The notes: generated by a model from the sequence alone, not told the origin. A stretch of DNA of 12,964 nt from Azoarcus sp. (GCA_023230755.1 JALNWS010000123.1:1-12964); one strand, 5' to 3'. Shown: positions 1-7,461, counted from the stretch's first letter. A program made the numbers and translations.

Positions 1-110
1 ACGCCATTGCGTTGCGCCAGCGCGAACATCATCTCGGGTTCGAGCGAGCCCTCGATGTGCAGGTGAAGCTCGGCCTTGGGCAGGGCGCGGATATAGGTTT
101 CGAGGTCCAT
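1..110 (-). CDS. add: Adenosine/adenine deaminase, N-terminal fragment
   Basis: This is the first 36 codons of a gene that continues beyond the left edge. The reverse strand reads MDLETYIRALPKAELHLHIEG and then SLEPEMMFALAQRNGV. The HLH pair (residues 16 and 18) followed by IEGSLEPE is the N-terminal metal-binding motif of the adenosine deaminase family, whose members are zinc hydrolases of purine salvage that deaminate adenosine or adenine. The wording 'AELHLHIEGSLEPE..FALAQRN' resembles the adenine-deaminase branch more than E. coli Add, but the substrate cannot be settled from 36 residues. The ATG (108-110) is preceded on its strand by GGAG (117-120) at a good distance. The 160 bases between this start and the repressor gene (111-270) carry two TATGAT-like minus-strand hexamers without good -35 partners. 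I see no clear terminator or promoter there. Confidence 0.85.
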   Translation of the reverse strand, partial: MDLETYIRALPKAELHLHIEGSLEPEMMFALAQRNG

Positions 111-270
111 CGCGATCTCCAGTTCGGGATTGAGCCGGCTTCGCGGTGATGCTGCACTGCCGCAGAAATCGTCAGGACGATCATAGTGCGAGTGCCAAGG
201 GATGCGCGAAGCCAACTGACAATACCGATCATAAAGCGAAGCGGATAAGCCAGTGCGGCTCCGGACAACC

Positions 271-903
271 TCAGGCGCGGGGATCTGCCGGGAATCCGGG
301 GGTTGTGATCAGATTCCGCACGGCGCCTTGAAAGGCGCGTGTGAAGCGGTCGGCATCGAGGCCCGGGTTGCGCACACCGCGCGCCAGCACGCCTTCGAAC
401 ATGGTGCCGAGAACGTCGATCATGGTGGCAATGGTTGCATCGTCAATGCTCAGCCCCTTGCCTTTGCGCACCAGGCGCAGAATTTCGGAGATGTTTTCAT
501 TGCAGCGCCTGCTGGCATTCTGGACGATGGCTGCGACTTCGGGATTGCGCGACGACTCCGCGAGGATCTCGAGGTTGAGTCCGGCCGTACTACGGTCGAG
601 ATTCCGCTTCACCCCTTCGGCTGCGCCGTCAATCATCGCTTCGAGCACGTCGTCGGCGGCACGCCAGCTGGCGCTGAGCGTAAGCAACCAATCGAGGTCG
701 TGCGCGACGATGGCGGCGATGATCGCTTCCTTGTTCTCGAAATAGTGATAAATATGCCCTGCGCTCATGCCGGCGGTCTTGGAAATCTGCGAAATGCTGG
801 CACCATGGAAGCCGTGAGCACGAAAGCAGTCGGAGGCCGCAGCCAGGATCTGGGCTCGACGTGCCTCGGCGCGTGAGCAATCCACGGAAGCTTCTGCGTT
901 CAT
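271..903 (-). CDS. TetR/AcrR-family transcriptional repressor of the adjacent efflux operon
   Basis: This 210-residue protein has normal TetR-family length. The N-terminal DNA-binding domain spans about residues 12-60. Its helix-turn-helix (about 36-55) reads SISQISKTAGMSAGHIYHYF and is followed by ENKEAI, a very typical TetR signature. The rest is a helical ligand-binding and dimerisation domain too variable to name an inducer. The ATG at 901-903 has GGAG (911-914) eight bases upstream on its strand. The gene is divergent from a complete RND efflux operon, the standard layout for AcrR/MexR-like local repressors, and the shared region contains a palindromic operator candidate. Inference: it represses the pump operon and probably itself, and is released by a pump substrate. 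I could not find a convincing promoter for this gene on its own strand. Confidence 0.93.
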   Translation of the reverse strand: MNAEASVDCSRAEARRAQILAAASDCFRAHGFHGASISQISKTAGMSAGHIYHYFENKEAIIAAIVAHDLDWLLTLSASWRAADDVLEAMIDGAAEGVKRNLDRSTAGLNLEILAESSRNPEVAAIVQNASRRCNENISEILRLVRKGKGLSIDDATIATMIDVLGTMFEGVLARGVRNPGLDADRFTRAFQGAVRNLITTPGFPADPRA

Positions 904-943
904 GACGTGTCTCCGATGTGTAATGAGAATGTGTTTTAACTGC

Positions 944-972
944 TTGCAACGGTGAAAAGCTTAACATAGAAT
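944..972 (+). promoter_or_regulatory. Sigma-70 promoter of the efflux operon
   Basis: A -35 box TTGCAA (944-949), a 17-base spacer and a -10 box TAGAAT (967-972, five of six consensus bases) point toward the adaptor gene. Transcription would begin near 979, leaving a leader of about 88 bases. The ATG at 971 lies upstream of that start point and cannot be used from this promoter, which supports translation from 1067. The -10 box is embedded in the operator-like palindromes, so repressor binding there would block polymerase. This is motif reading only, without transcript data. Confidence 0.65.
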
Positions 973-1000
973 GAGCGTTCAATCTAGAATAACCATTCTA
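967..1000. promoter_or_regulatory. Putative TetR operator: two 12-bp palindromes inside a 34-bp dyad
   Basis: Two similar 12-bp imperfect palindromes, GAATGAGCGTTC (969-980) and GAATAACCATTC (987-998), follow the pattern GAATR-NN-YRTTC and lie exactly 18 bp apart. Each is preceded by TA, giving direct repeats TAGAAT at 967 and 985. The outer arms TAGAATG (967-973) and CATTCTA (994-1000) form a perfect 7-bp inverted repeat, so the whole segment is also one larger dyad. It overlaps the -10 box and start point of the efflux promoter. The likely binder is the divergent TetR-family protein. A further GAATG half-site occurs at 927-931. Confidence 0.65.
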
Positions 1001-1053
1001 CCTTTGGTGAATCTCCGTCTTACCCGGGCGGTTGTTGGCACCACTTCCATTTC

Positions 1054-1059
1054 AAGAGG
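1054..1059 (+). promoter_or_regulatory. Ribosome binding site fixing the adaptor start at 1067
   Basis: AAGAGG lies seven bases before the ATG at 1067. No comparable site precedes the in-frame ATG at 971, and the peptide from 1067 begins with a proper lipoprotein signal sequence. Together these favour 1067 over 971. Confidence 0.7.
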
Positions 1060-1066
1060 CTCGTCC

Positions 1067-2260
1067 ATGCAGAACCGCCCCCGACTGTTTTTGAGAACAC
1101 TTGCCGTGGCGCTGGCAGGTGCCACTCTCCTTGCATCTTGCAGCGGCGGTGAGCAGCCTGGTCAGGCAGGCGCTGCGGGTGGCCCGCCGCCTGCTCCCAC
1201 GGTCGGGGTGATCGTTGCGGTGGCCGAATCGGTTCCTGTGGTCAACGAGTTGCCAGGCCGCACGGCGCCCTTCATGGTCGCCGAGTTGCGGCCGCAGGTG
1301 ACCGGGATCGTGCAGAAGCGCCTGTTTACAGAGGGTAGCGAGGTCAAGGCCGGTCAGACGCTGTATCAGATCGACGCGTCCACCTATCGCGCAGCGCACG
1401 ATAGCGCCAAGGCCAGCTATGCACGCGCCGAGGCCAATCTTTACAGCGCGCGCCTGAAGGCAACGCGTTACGCGGACCTGGTAAAGATCGATGCCGTGAG
1501 CAAGCAGGCCAACGACGATGCCGTGGCCGCGCTCAAGCAGGCGGAGGCGGATGTGGCATCCGCCCGTGCGGCAGTCGACGCCGCGCGCATCAATCTTGAT
1601 TTTACGAGCGTCACTTCTCCGATTTCCGGCCGTATCGGCCGTTCTACGGTGACCCCTGGCGCACTGGTTACCGCCAACCAGGAGACAGCGCTGGCGACGG
1701 TGCAGCAGCTTGATCCAATCTACGTCGATCTCACCCAGTCGAGCACCGAGCTGCTCAGCCTGCGGCGTGCCGTGGAAGGGGGCAAGCTCAAGAGTACTGG
1801 CGCCAAGGGCGTGCCGGTCAAGCTTGTGCTGGAAGATGGCACGCAGTACGCCGCCGAGGGCAAGCTGGCCTTCTCCGAGGTGACGGTCGATCCGGGTACC
1901 GGCAGCGTCACCCTGCGTGCGGTCTTCCCCAACCCGAAGGGTGAACTGCTGCCCGGCATGTACGTGCGTGCGAAGCTTGAGCAGGGCGCAGCGGATAACG
2001 CCATTCTGGTGCCGCATGCAGCGCTCAGTCGTGACCCGCGCGGGAACCCGCTCGTGATGGTGGTCGGTGCCGAGAACAAGGTCGAGGCGCGCATGGTGAA
2101 AACTGATCGTTCGCTGGGCGACAAGTGGGTTGTGACCGATGGTCTGGCGGCAGGCGATCGCATCATTGTGGATGGCCTGCAACGAGTCCGTCCAGGTGCT
2201 GCGGTGCAGCCGCAGGAAGCCGGCGCTGCAGCACCGGCCGCTGCGCCGGCGGCGAAGTGA
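1067..2260 (+). CDS. RND efflux periplasmic adaptor (membrane fusion) lipoprotein, AcrA/MexA type
   Basis: This 397-residue subunit links the inner-membrane pump to the outer-membrane channel. A lipoprotein signal spans residues 1-24, with the lipobox LASC and the acylated cysteine at 25, so the protein should be anchored to the periplasmic face of the inner membrane. Next come a lipoyl-like half (AELRPQVTGIVQKRLFTEGS), an alpha-helical hairpin (about 110-180, rich in Ala, Lys and Glu), the second lipoyl half (TSVTSPISGRIGRSTVTPGA), a beta-barrel domain and a membrane-proximal domain. This is the standard AcrA/MexA order and length. The tail is Ala/Pro-rich and low in complexity. An in-frame ATG at 971 would add 32 residues, hide the signal peptide and lie upstream of the inferred transcription start, so I rejected it. 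It is the first gene of the operon, 11 bases before the pump gene. Confidence 0.95.
   Translation: MQNRPRLFLRTLAVALAGATLLASCSGGEQPGQAGAAGGPPPAPTVGVIVAVAESVPVVNELPGRTAPFMVAELRPQVTGIVQKRLFTEGSEVKAGQTLYQIDASTYRAAHDSAKASYARAEANLYSARLKATRYADLVKIDAVSKQANDDAVAALKQAEADVASARAAVDAARINLDFTSVTSPISGRIGRSTVTPGALVTANQETALATVQQLDPIYVDLTQSSTELLSLRRAVEGGKLKSTGAKGVPVKLVLEDGTQYAAEGKLAFSEVTVDPGTGSVTLRAVFPNPKGELLPGMYVRAKLEQGAADNAILVPHAALSRDPRGNPLVMVVGAENKVEARMVKTDRSLGDKWVVTDGLAAGDRIIVDGLQRVRPGAAVQPQEAGAAAPAAAPAAK
2219..2250 (+). repeat. 8-bp GC-rich inverted repeat at the end of the adaptor gene
   Basis: GCCGGCGC (2219-2226) and GCGCCGGC (2243-2250) are perfect complements around a 16-base loop, just before the adaptor stop and the pump ribosome binding site. 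The repeat lies in codons for the Ala/Pro-rich tail, so it may be a by-product of codon choice. A role in setting the adaptor-to-pump ratio is possible but unsupported. Confidence 0.4.
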
Positions 2261-2271
2261 GGGGCTGAATA

Positions 2272-5200
2272 ATGGCTCGCTTCTTTATCGACAGGCCCAT
2301 CTTCGCGTGGGTGATTGCGTTGGTCATCATGCTCGCAGGGGCATTGTCCATCCTCGAGCTTCCGGTGTCGCAGTATCCGGCGATCGCCCCCCCGGCGGTT
2401 GTCATCAACGCGAAGTATCCGGGCGCGTCCGCGCAGGCTGTGGAAGAGTCCGTGACCCAGATCATCGAGCAGAAGATGACCGGGCTCGACGGTCTGCTCT
2501 ATATGAACTCGGCGAGCGATGCATATGGCTCGTCAGCGATCACGTTGACCTTCGACGCCGATACCGACCCGGATATTGCCCAGGTGCAGGTGCAGAACAA
2601 GCTCCAGCTCGCCATGCCCTTGTTGCCGGTTGCGGTACAGGCGCAGGGCGTGCAAGTGGCAAAGTCCGCGCGCAATTTCCTGATGGTGGTCGGATTCGTG
2701 TCACCCGAAGGCAAGCAGAATGGTGTTGACCTGTCGGACTTCGTGGTGTCCTCGGTGCAGGACTCCCTGTCGCGTGTCACCGGTGTTGGTGAAGTGACGG
2801 TGTTCGGTTCGCAATACGCCATGCGTGTGTGGCTGTCTCCCGAGAAACTCAACAACTTCAAGCTCACACCTGCTGACGTGAAGGCGGCGATCGAGGCCCA
2901 GAACACAGAGGTTTCCGCAGGCCAGCTGGGCGGCACGCCGGCAATGCCGGGGCAGGGTTTCACGGCTTCGATTACGGCGCAGAGTCGCTTGCAGACTGCG
3001 GAGCAGTTCGAAGCCATTCTGCTGCGCTCCTCGTCCCAGGGCGGCGAAGTTCGTCTGGGTGATGTGGCGCGGGTGGAGATCGGGGCTGAAAGCTACGGCA
3101 CCGTGGCCCGCTTCAACGGGAATCCGGCTGCTGGTGTCGGTATCAAGCTGGCTGCCGGATCGAACGCACTCGAAACTGCGACCGCGGTACGTGCGAAGCT
3201 CGACCAGATGAAGCCCTATTTTCCCGACGGGATCGAGATTGTGGTGCCTTACGACACTACGCCCTTCGTGCGGATTTCGATCGAGGAAGTGGTCAAGACG
3301 CTGCTCGAAGCCGTGGTGCTGGTGTTCCTGGTGATGTATCTGTTCCTGCAGAACCTGCGTGCGACACTGATTCCGACCATTGCCGTACCGGTAGTGCTGC
3401 TGGGCACCTTCGGCGTGATGGCGGCCTTCGGATTCTCGATCAACACCCTGACCATGTTCGGCGTTGTGCTGGCCATCGGTTTGCTGGTGGATGATGCGAT
3501 CGTTGTGGTGGAGAACGTCGAACGGGTGATGAGCGAGGAAGGTCTGTCGCCCAAGGAAGCAACGCGCAAGTCGATGCGCCAGATTACCGGCGCACTGGTG
3601 GGTATCGGTCTGGTGCTGTCGGCGGTGTTCGTTCCAATGGCTTTCTTCGGCGGCTCGACTGGCGTGATCTATCGCCAGTTCTCGATCACCATCGTATCGG
3701 CCATGGCGCTGTCGGTGCTGGTGGCCATCGTATTTACTCCGGCGCTGTGCGCAACCATGCTCAAGCCGGTGGAAAAGGGGCACGACATCGGCGAGGGCGG
3801 CCTGTTCTCGGGCTTCTTTGGCTGGTTCAACCGCATGTTCGAACGCAACACCCGGCGCTACGAGTCGGCTGTTGGTGGCATTCTCAAACGGAGCCTGCGC
3901 TTCATTGCCATCTACGCGGCGATCGTGGTGGTGCTCGGTATGCTCTTCGTGCGCATGCCGACCTCCTTTCTGCCTGAAGAGGATCAGGGCGTGATGTTCA
4001 CCCAGGTCATGTTGCCTGCAGGTGCGACCCAGGAGCGCACGCTCGATGTGCTGAAGAAGGTGGAGAAGCACTTCCTCGAGGATGAGAAGGACACCGTGAG
4101 GGCGCTCTTTACCGTGGCGGGTTTCAGCTTTGGCGGCAGCGGTCAGAACATGGGTATCGGATTCGTTAACCTGAAGAGCTGGGATGAACGGACCGGACCG
4201 GGCATGGGCGTGAAGGCGGTTGCAGGGCGCGCGATGGGGGCGTTCTCGCAGATCCGCGAGGCAATGGTGTTTGCCTTTGTGCCGCCGGCAGTGATCGAAC
4301 TCGGTACCTCGAGCGGCTTCAATGTTCAGCTTCAGGACCGCTCGGGTCTGGGCCACGCAGCGCTGGTGGCAGCACGCAACCAGTTTCTCGGCATGGCTGC
4401 GCAGGACAGACGCCTCGTTGGCGTCCGCCCCAACGGGCAGGACGACACGCCCGAGTTCCGTCTTAATGTTGACCACGCCAAAGCCGGCGCCCTGGGTGTT
4501 TCGGTTGCGGACATCAACGACACGCTGGCAACCGCCTGGGGCGGCAGCTACGTCAACGACTTCATCGACCGGGGGCGGATCAAAAAGGTATACGTACAGG
4601 CGGATGCTTCGGCGCGGATGACGCCGGAGGACATGACGAAGTGGTTTGTGCGCAACGACAAGGGCGAGATGGTGCCGTTTTCCGCCTTTGCCACAGCGCG
4701 CTGGACCTACGGATCGCCGCGTCTGGAGCGCTACAACGGCCTGCCGTCGATCGAGGTGCTGGGACAGGCCGCGCCCGGCCTGTCTTCCGGTGAGGCGATG
4801 GTCGCGGTCGAAGAGATCATGGCCAAGCTGCCGGTGGGTATCGGTTACGAGTGGAGCGGTACTTCGTTCGAGGAACGGCGTTCGGGCTCCCAGGCACCTG
4901 CGCTTTATGCCCTGTCGCTGCTCGTGGTCTTCCTCTGCCTGGCTGCGCTGTACGAGAGCTGGTCAGTACCGTTTGCGGTAATGCTGGTAGTGCCGCTCGG
5001 TGTGCTCGGTGCGCTGCTGGCTGCAACCGGTCGTGGGCTGTCAAACGACATCTACTTCCAGGTGGGTCTGCTGGCAACCATCGGCCTGTCGTCCAAAAAT
5101 GCCATCCTGATCGTCGAGTTCGCCAAGGCTGAAATGGAGGCGGGCAAGGATCTGATTGACGCTACGCTGACCGCGGTGCGGATGCGGCTGCGTCCGATCC

Positions 5201-5433
5201 TGATGACTTCGCTGGCCTTCGGGCTCGGGGTTTTGCCCCTGGCCATCACTACCGGCGCGGGCTCCGGCAGCCAGAACGCGATTGGTACCGGCGTGCTCGG
5301 CGGCACCATTGCGGGCACTTTGCTGGGCATCTTCTTCGTGCCGCTGTTCTACGTAATGATCAAGCGCATTTTCAAGGACAAGCCGGTGCAGCCTGAGAAT
5401 CATGTTGCGGCAGCGCCGGAGGAACGGACATGA
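2272..5433 (+). CDS. RND multidrug efflux transporter, AcrB/MexB (HAE1) type, permease subunit
   Basis: This 1053-residue inner-membrane proton/drug antiporter has almost exactly AcrB length. It begins with the HAE1 signature ARFFIDRPIFAWVIALVIM (TM1), followed by the porter-domain segment PVSQYPAIAPPAVVINAKYP. The TM4 proton-relay pair falls at Asp407-Asp408 (GLLVDDAIVVVENVER), and the TM10 lysine partner at Lys942 (GLSSKNAILIVEF). The switch-loop region GFSFGGSGQNMG keeps the Phe-rich, Gly-rich character of drug-binding AcrB homologues. These features favour export of hydrophobic or amphiphilic compounds such as antibiotics, dyes, detergents or solvents rather than metals. I see no frameshift or missing key residue. 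The ribosome binding site AGGGG (2260-2264) overlaps the adaptor stop codon, suggesting coupled translation. The 3' end overlaps the next gene by ATGA. The exact substrates cannot be read from sequence. Confidence 0.97.
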   Translation: MARFFIDRPIFAWVIALVIMLAGALSILELPVSQYPAIAPPAVVINAKYPGASAQAVEESVTQIIEQKMTGLDGLLYMNSASDAYGSSAITLTFDADTDPDIAQVQVQNKLQLAMPLLPVAVQAQGVQVAKSARNFLMVVGFVSPEGKQNGVDLSDFVVSSVQDSLSRVTGVGEVTVFGSQYAMRVWLSPEKLNNFKLTPADVKAAIEAQNTEVSAGQLGGTPAMPGQGFTASITAQSRLQTAEQFEAILLRSSSQGGEVRLGDVARVEIGAESYGTVARFNGNPAAGVGIKLAAGSNALETATAVRAKLDQMKPYFPDGIEIVVPYDTTPFVRISIEEVVKTLLEAVVLVFLVMYLFLQNLRATLIPTIAVPVVLLGTFGVMAAFGFSINTLTMFGVVLAIGLLVDDAIVVVENVERVMSEEGLSPKEATRKSMRQITGALVGIGLVLSAVFVPMAFFGGSTGVIYRQFSITIVSAMALSVLVAIVFTPALCATMLKPVEKGHDIGEGGLFSGFFGWFNRMFERNTRRYESAVGGILKRSLRFIAIYAAIVVVLGMLFVRMPTSFLPEEDQGVMFTQVMLPAGATQERTLDVLKKVEKHFLEDEKDTVRALFTVAGFSFGGSGQNMGIGFVNLKSWDERTGPGMGVKAVAGRAMGAFSQIREAMVFAFVPPAVIELGTSSGFNVQLQDRSGLGHAALVAARNQFLGMAAQDRRLVGVRPNGQDDTPEFRLNVDHAKAGALGVSVADINDTLATAWGGSYVNDFIDRGRIKKVYVQADASARMTPEDMTKWFVRNDKGEMVPFSAFATARWTYGSPRLERYNGLPSIEVLGQAAPGLSSGEAMVAVEEIMAKLPVGIGYEWSGTSFEERRSGSQAPALYALSLLVVFLCLAALYESWSVPFAVMLVVPLGVLGALLAATGRGLSNDIYFQVGLLATIGLSSKNAILIVEFAKAEMEAGKDLIDATLTAVRMRLRPILMTSLAFGLGVLPLAITTGAGSGSQNAIGTGVLGGTIAGTLLGIFFVPLFYVMIKRIFKDKPVQPENHVAAAPEERT

Positions 5434-6833
5434 ACACCCTTCGTAGCCTGACCCTCGCTGTTTCAGCGACTCTGCTTGGCGCGTGCACGACGCTCGCGCC
5501 GGATTACCTGCGACCGGACGCACCGGTGGCCTCGGCCTGGCCGGGGCAGGCCGAGGCGGTTGCTGCCCCTGTTGCGGTGGCCGATATCAGCTGGCGCGAC
5601 TACTTTGCCGATGTGCGCTTGCGCGAGCTGATCGGGATTGCACTGGAGAACAATCGCGACCTGCGTGTTGCTGCACTCAATATTGAGAAAGCGCAGGCGC
5701 AATACCGCATTCAGCGGGCGGATCAGTTCCCGGCCGTAACGCTCGACGGCGGCCAGAGCGCCAAACGGCTGCCGGCCGACCTTACCACCAGCGGTGAAAC
5801 GACGATCTCGCGCCAGTACACCACGACGGTAGGCATCGCTTCGTGGGAACTCGACTTCTTCGGGCGGGTGCGCAGCCTGCGTGACCAGGCGCTGGAAACC
5901 TACCTCGCTACCGAAGAAGCCGGACGGAGCGCACAGATCAGCATCGTGGCCGAGGTCGCAAACGCCTGGCTCACGCTCGCGGCCGACCGCGAACTGCGTG
6001 ACCTTGCCCGCGAGACCTGGCAGACGCAGCAGAAATCGGTAGATCTCACCCGTCGCAGTTTCGAGGCCGGTGCGGTTTCCGCGCTCGATGTGCGTCAGGC
6101 ACAAAGTGCGATGGAGCGCGCCCGCGCTGATGCGGCGCAGTATGCGTCGCAGGTGGCGAAGGACGAGAATGCGCTCGCCGTCCTCACCGGCGGGCAGGTT
6201 CCGGCCCGGTTGTTGCCGGAGAAGCTGATCGATGCAGTGACCGCGCTTGCGGAACTGCCGTCCGGCGTGCCCTCCGAGGTGCTGGTGCGTCGTCCCGACG
6301 TGCTGCAGGCCGAGCGTGCCCTGCGTGCAGCCAACGCCAACATCGGGGCGGCACGGGCGGCATTCTTTCCAAGCATTTCACTGACGGCAACGGCGGGCAC
6401 GACGAGTGCCACGCTCGACGGATTGTTCAAGGCCGGATCGGGGACCTGGACTTTCGTGCCCCAGCTCACGCTGCCCATTTTCAACGCCGGGGCGCTCAGT
6501 GCCAGCCTGGACGTGGCCAAGGTACAGCGCGAGATCCAGGTGGCGGAATACGAGAAGGCCATCCAGAGCGCCTTCCGTGAAGTGGCGGACGCATTGGCCG
6601 AACGCGCCAATCTGGGCGAACAGCTCGACGCCCGCCGCAAGCTGGTCGAGGCCAGTGCCGAGAGCTATCGCCTGTCCGATGCACGCTACCGTAACGGCAT
6701 TGACAGCTATCTTGTGCTGCTTGATGCACAACGTTCGCGGTATGCTGCGGAACAGGAGCTGATCGCTGCCCGTCTGTCCGAGGCGGGTAACCGGGTTGCG
6801 CTATACAAGGTGATGGGTGGCGGCTGGCAATAA
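5430..6833 (+). CDS. Outer-membrane efflux channel lipoprotein, OprM/NodT family
   Basis: This 467-residue TolC-like channel completes the tripartite pump. A lipoprotein signal (residues 1-18, lipobox LGAC, Cys19) is followed by TTLAPDYLRPDAPVASAWPG, the usual N-terminus of NodT-type factors. Two repeated outer-membrane efflux domains follow. The first includes WRDYFADVRLRELIGIALENN and SWELDFFGRVRSLRDQALE, and the second LVRRPDVLQAERALRAANANIGAARAAFFPSISL. The C-terminus has the typical YRNGIDSYLVLLDAQRS and ends in VALYKVMGGGWQ. The start ATG overlaps the pump gene stop (ATGA), and GGAGGA (5418-5423) sits six bases upstream, so translation is probably coupled. It is the last gene of the operon. 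A short CCGGC/GCCGG hairpin at 6846-6861 follows without a T-run, so no clear terminator is visible. Confidence 0.96.
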   Translation: MNTLRSLTLAVSATLLGACTTLAPDYLRPDAPVASAWPGQAEAVAAPVAVADISWRDYFADVRLRELIGIALENNRDLRVAALNIEKAQAQYRIQRADQFPAVTLDGGQSAKRLPADLTTSGETTISRQYTTTVGIASWELDFFGRVRSLRDQALETYLATEEAGRSAQISIVAEVANAWLTLAADRELRDLARETWQTQQKSVDLTRRSFEAGAVSALDVRQAQSAMERARADAAQYASQVAKDENALAVLTGGQVPARLLPEKLIDAVTALAELPSGVPSEVLVRRPDVLQAERALRAANANIGAARAAFFPSISLTATAGTTSATLDGLFKAGSGTWTFVPQLTLPIFNAGALSASLDVAKVQREIQVAEYEKAIQSAFREVADALAERANLGEQLDARRKLVEASAESYRLSDARYRNGIDSYLVLLDAQRSRYAAEQELIAARLSEAGNRVALYKVMGGGWQ

Positions 6834-6947
6834 CGTGGTGTAATTCCGGCAATTGCGCCGGCAGGCAGTGCTGTTTTGCGGAGTATGTCGCAACAATTCC
6901 CGCTTTACGGTATGGTCTCGCCCTGCCAGTCAGGACGTATGCCGAAC

Positions 6948-6953
6948 AAGGAA
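6948..6953 (+). promoter_or_regulatory. Ribosome binding site fixing the dksA start at 6961
   Basis: AAGGAA lies seven bases before the ATG at 6961. The open frame extends upstream to 6853, but that extension does not resemble DksA and has no comparable site. The site therefore decides the start. Confidence 0.7.
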
Positions 6954-6960
6954 TCTCAAC

Positions 6961-7389
6961 ATGAACGCAACCACTACTCCAGCCCTTATGACCGAGGCCG
7001 AAATCCTTGCTGCGCCCGAGTCGGATTACATGTCAGCGCGTCAGCTGGCGTTCTTCCGCGACCGTCTGCAGAACGAGATGGATCAGCTGCTCGATAACGC
7101 TCAGGAAACCACCACTCACCTGCAGGACAACGAGGCCACGCCCGACCCCTCCGACCGCGCCAGCGTTGAGGAAGAGCACACGCTCGAACTGCGCGTGCGG
7201 GATCGTGAGCGCAAGCTGCTGAAAAAAATCGGCGAAGCCATCGCGCGCATCGACGCAGGTGAGTACGGCTGGTGCGAAGAGACCGGTGAGCCCATCGGCA
7301 TCGGTCGTCTGCTGGCACGATCCACAGCCACGCTTTCGCTCGAAGCGCAGGAACGCCGCGAAAAGCTCAAGAAGATGCATGGCGGTTGA
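6961..7389 (+). CDS. dksA: RNA polymerase-binding transcription factor DksA (cysteine-poor form)
   Basis: This 142-residue cytoplasmic protein binds the RNA polymerase secondary channel and, with ppGpp, represses rRNA promoters and activates amino-acid promoters. The coiled-coil domain spans about 25-98, with the tip motif DPSDRA (Asp62, Asp65, Ala67) matching the DxxDxA that acts near the active site. The following EEEHTLELRVRDRERKLLKKI is typical of the family. In the C-terminal globular domain (YGWCEETGEPIGIGRLLAR...TLSLEAQERRE) the four zinc ligands of E. coli DksA correspond to Cys105, Thr108, Ser126 and Ala129, so only one cysteine remains. Cysteine-depleted DksA proteins are known in other proteobacteria, so this is probably functional but zinc-independent. 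A weak promoter is possible upstream (TCGCAA 6888-6893, TATGGT 6911-6916, 17-base spacer) with a GC-rich region after it. The gene appears to be transcribed separately from the pump operon. Confidence 0.95.
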   Translation: MNATTTPALMTEAEILAAPESDYMSARQLAFFRDRLQNEMDQLLDNAQETTTHLQDNEATPDPSDRASVEEEHTLELRVRDRERKLLKKIGEAIARIDAGEYGWCEETGEPIGIGRLLARSTATLSLEAQERREKLKKMHGG

Positions 7390-7401
7390 ACGGGTGTTAC
7401 T

Positions 7402-7436
7402 GCCCGCCACGTGGGCGAACCGTCCACGTGGCGGGC
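7402..7436 (+). repeat. Perfect 13-bp inverted repeat (hairpin) between dksA and yidD
   Basis: GCCCGCCACGTGG (7402-7414) and CCACGTGGCGGGC (7424-7436) are exact complements around a nine-base loop, 12 bases after the dksA stop. In RNA the stem can extend by a U-G and a C-G pair. Each arm also contains CCACGTGG, which is itself a palindrome. No T-run follows, so it is not a textbook intrinsic terminator. It could protect the dksA mRNA 3' end, attenuate read-through into yidD, or be a protein-binding site. Confidence 0.75.
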
Positions 7437-7461
7437 GGACTGCCCGATTCGAAACCAACTG

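Noticed and set aside
111..270. Promoter for the deaminase gene based on two TATGAT-like hexamers
   Set aside because: Neither hexamer has an acceptable -35 box at 16-18 bases, so I do not annotate a promoter.
253..876. 207-codon plus-strand open frame opposite the repressor gene
   Set aside because: It is antisense to a clear TetR-family gene. Its translation shows no family motifs and its openness is explained by high GC content.
971..1066. Upstream extension of the adaptor gene from ATG 971
   Set aside because: It lies upstream of the inferred transcription start, inside the operator, lacks a ribosome binding site and would bury the lipoprotein signal.
1052..2182. 376-codon minus-strand open frame opposite the adaptor gene
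   Set aside because: It is antisense to an intact adaptor gene, has no domain signature and has shadow-like composition.
2701..4476. 591-codon minus-strand open frame inside the pump gene
   Set aside because: It is a His/Arg/Gln-rich translation with no recognisable domain, fully antisense to an intact AcrB-type gene. High GC commonly opens such shadow frames.
6846..6861. CCGGC/GCCGG hairpin after the efflux operon as a terminator
   Set aside because: The stem has only five pairs and no T-run follows, so it cannot be called a terminator on sequence alone.
7411..7461. GTG 7411 as the yidD start
   Set aside because: It lies inside the perfect hairpin, has no ribosome binding site, and the added residues do not belong to the conserved family N-terminus.
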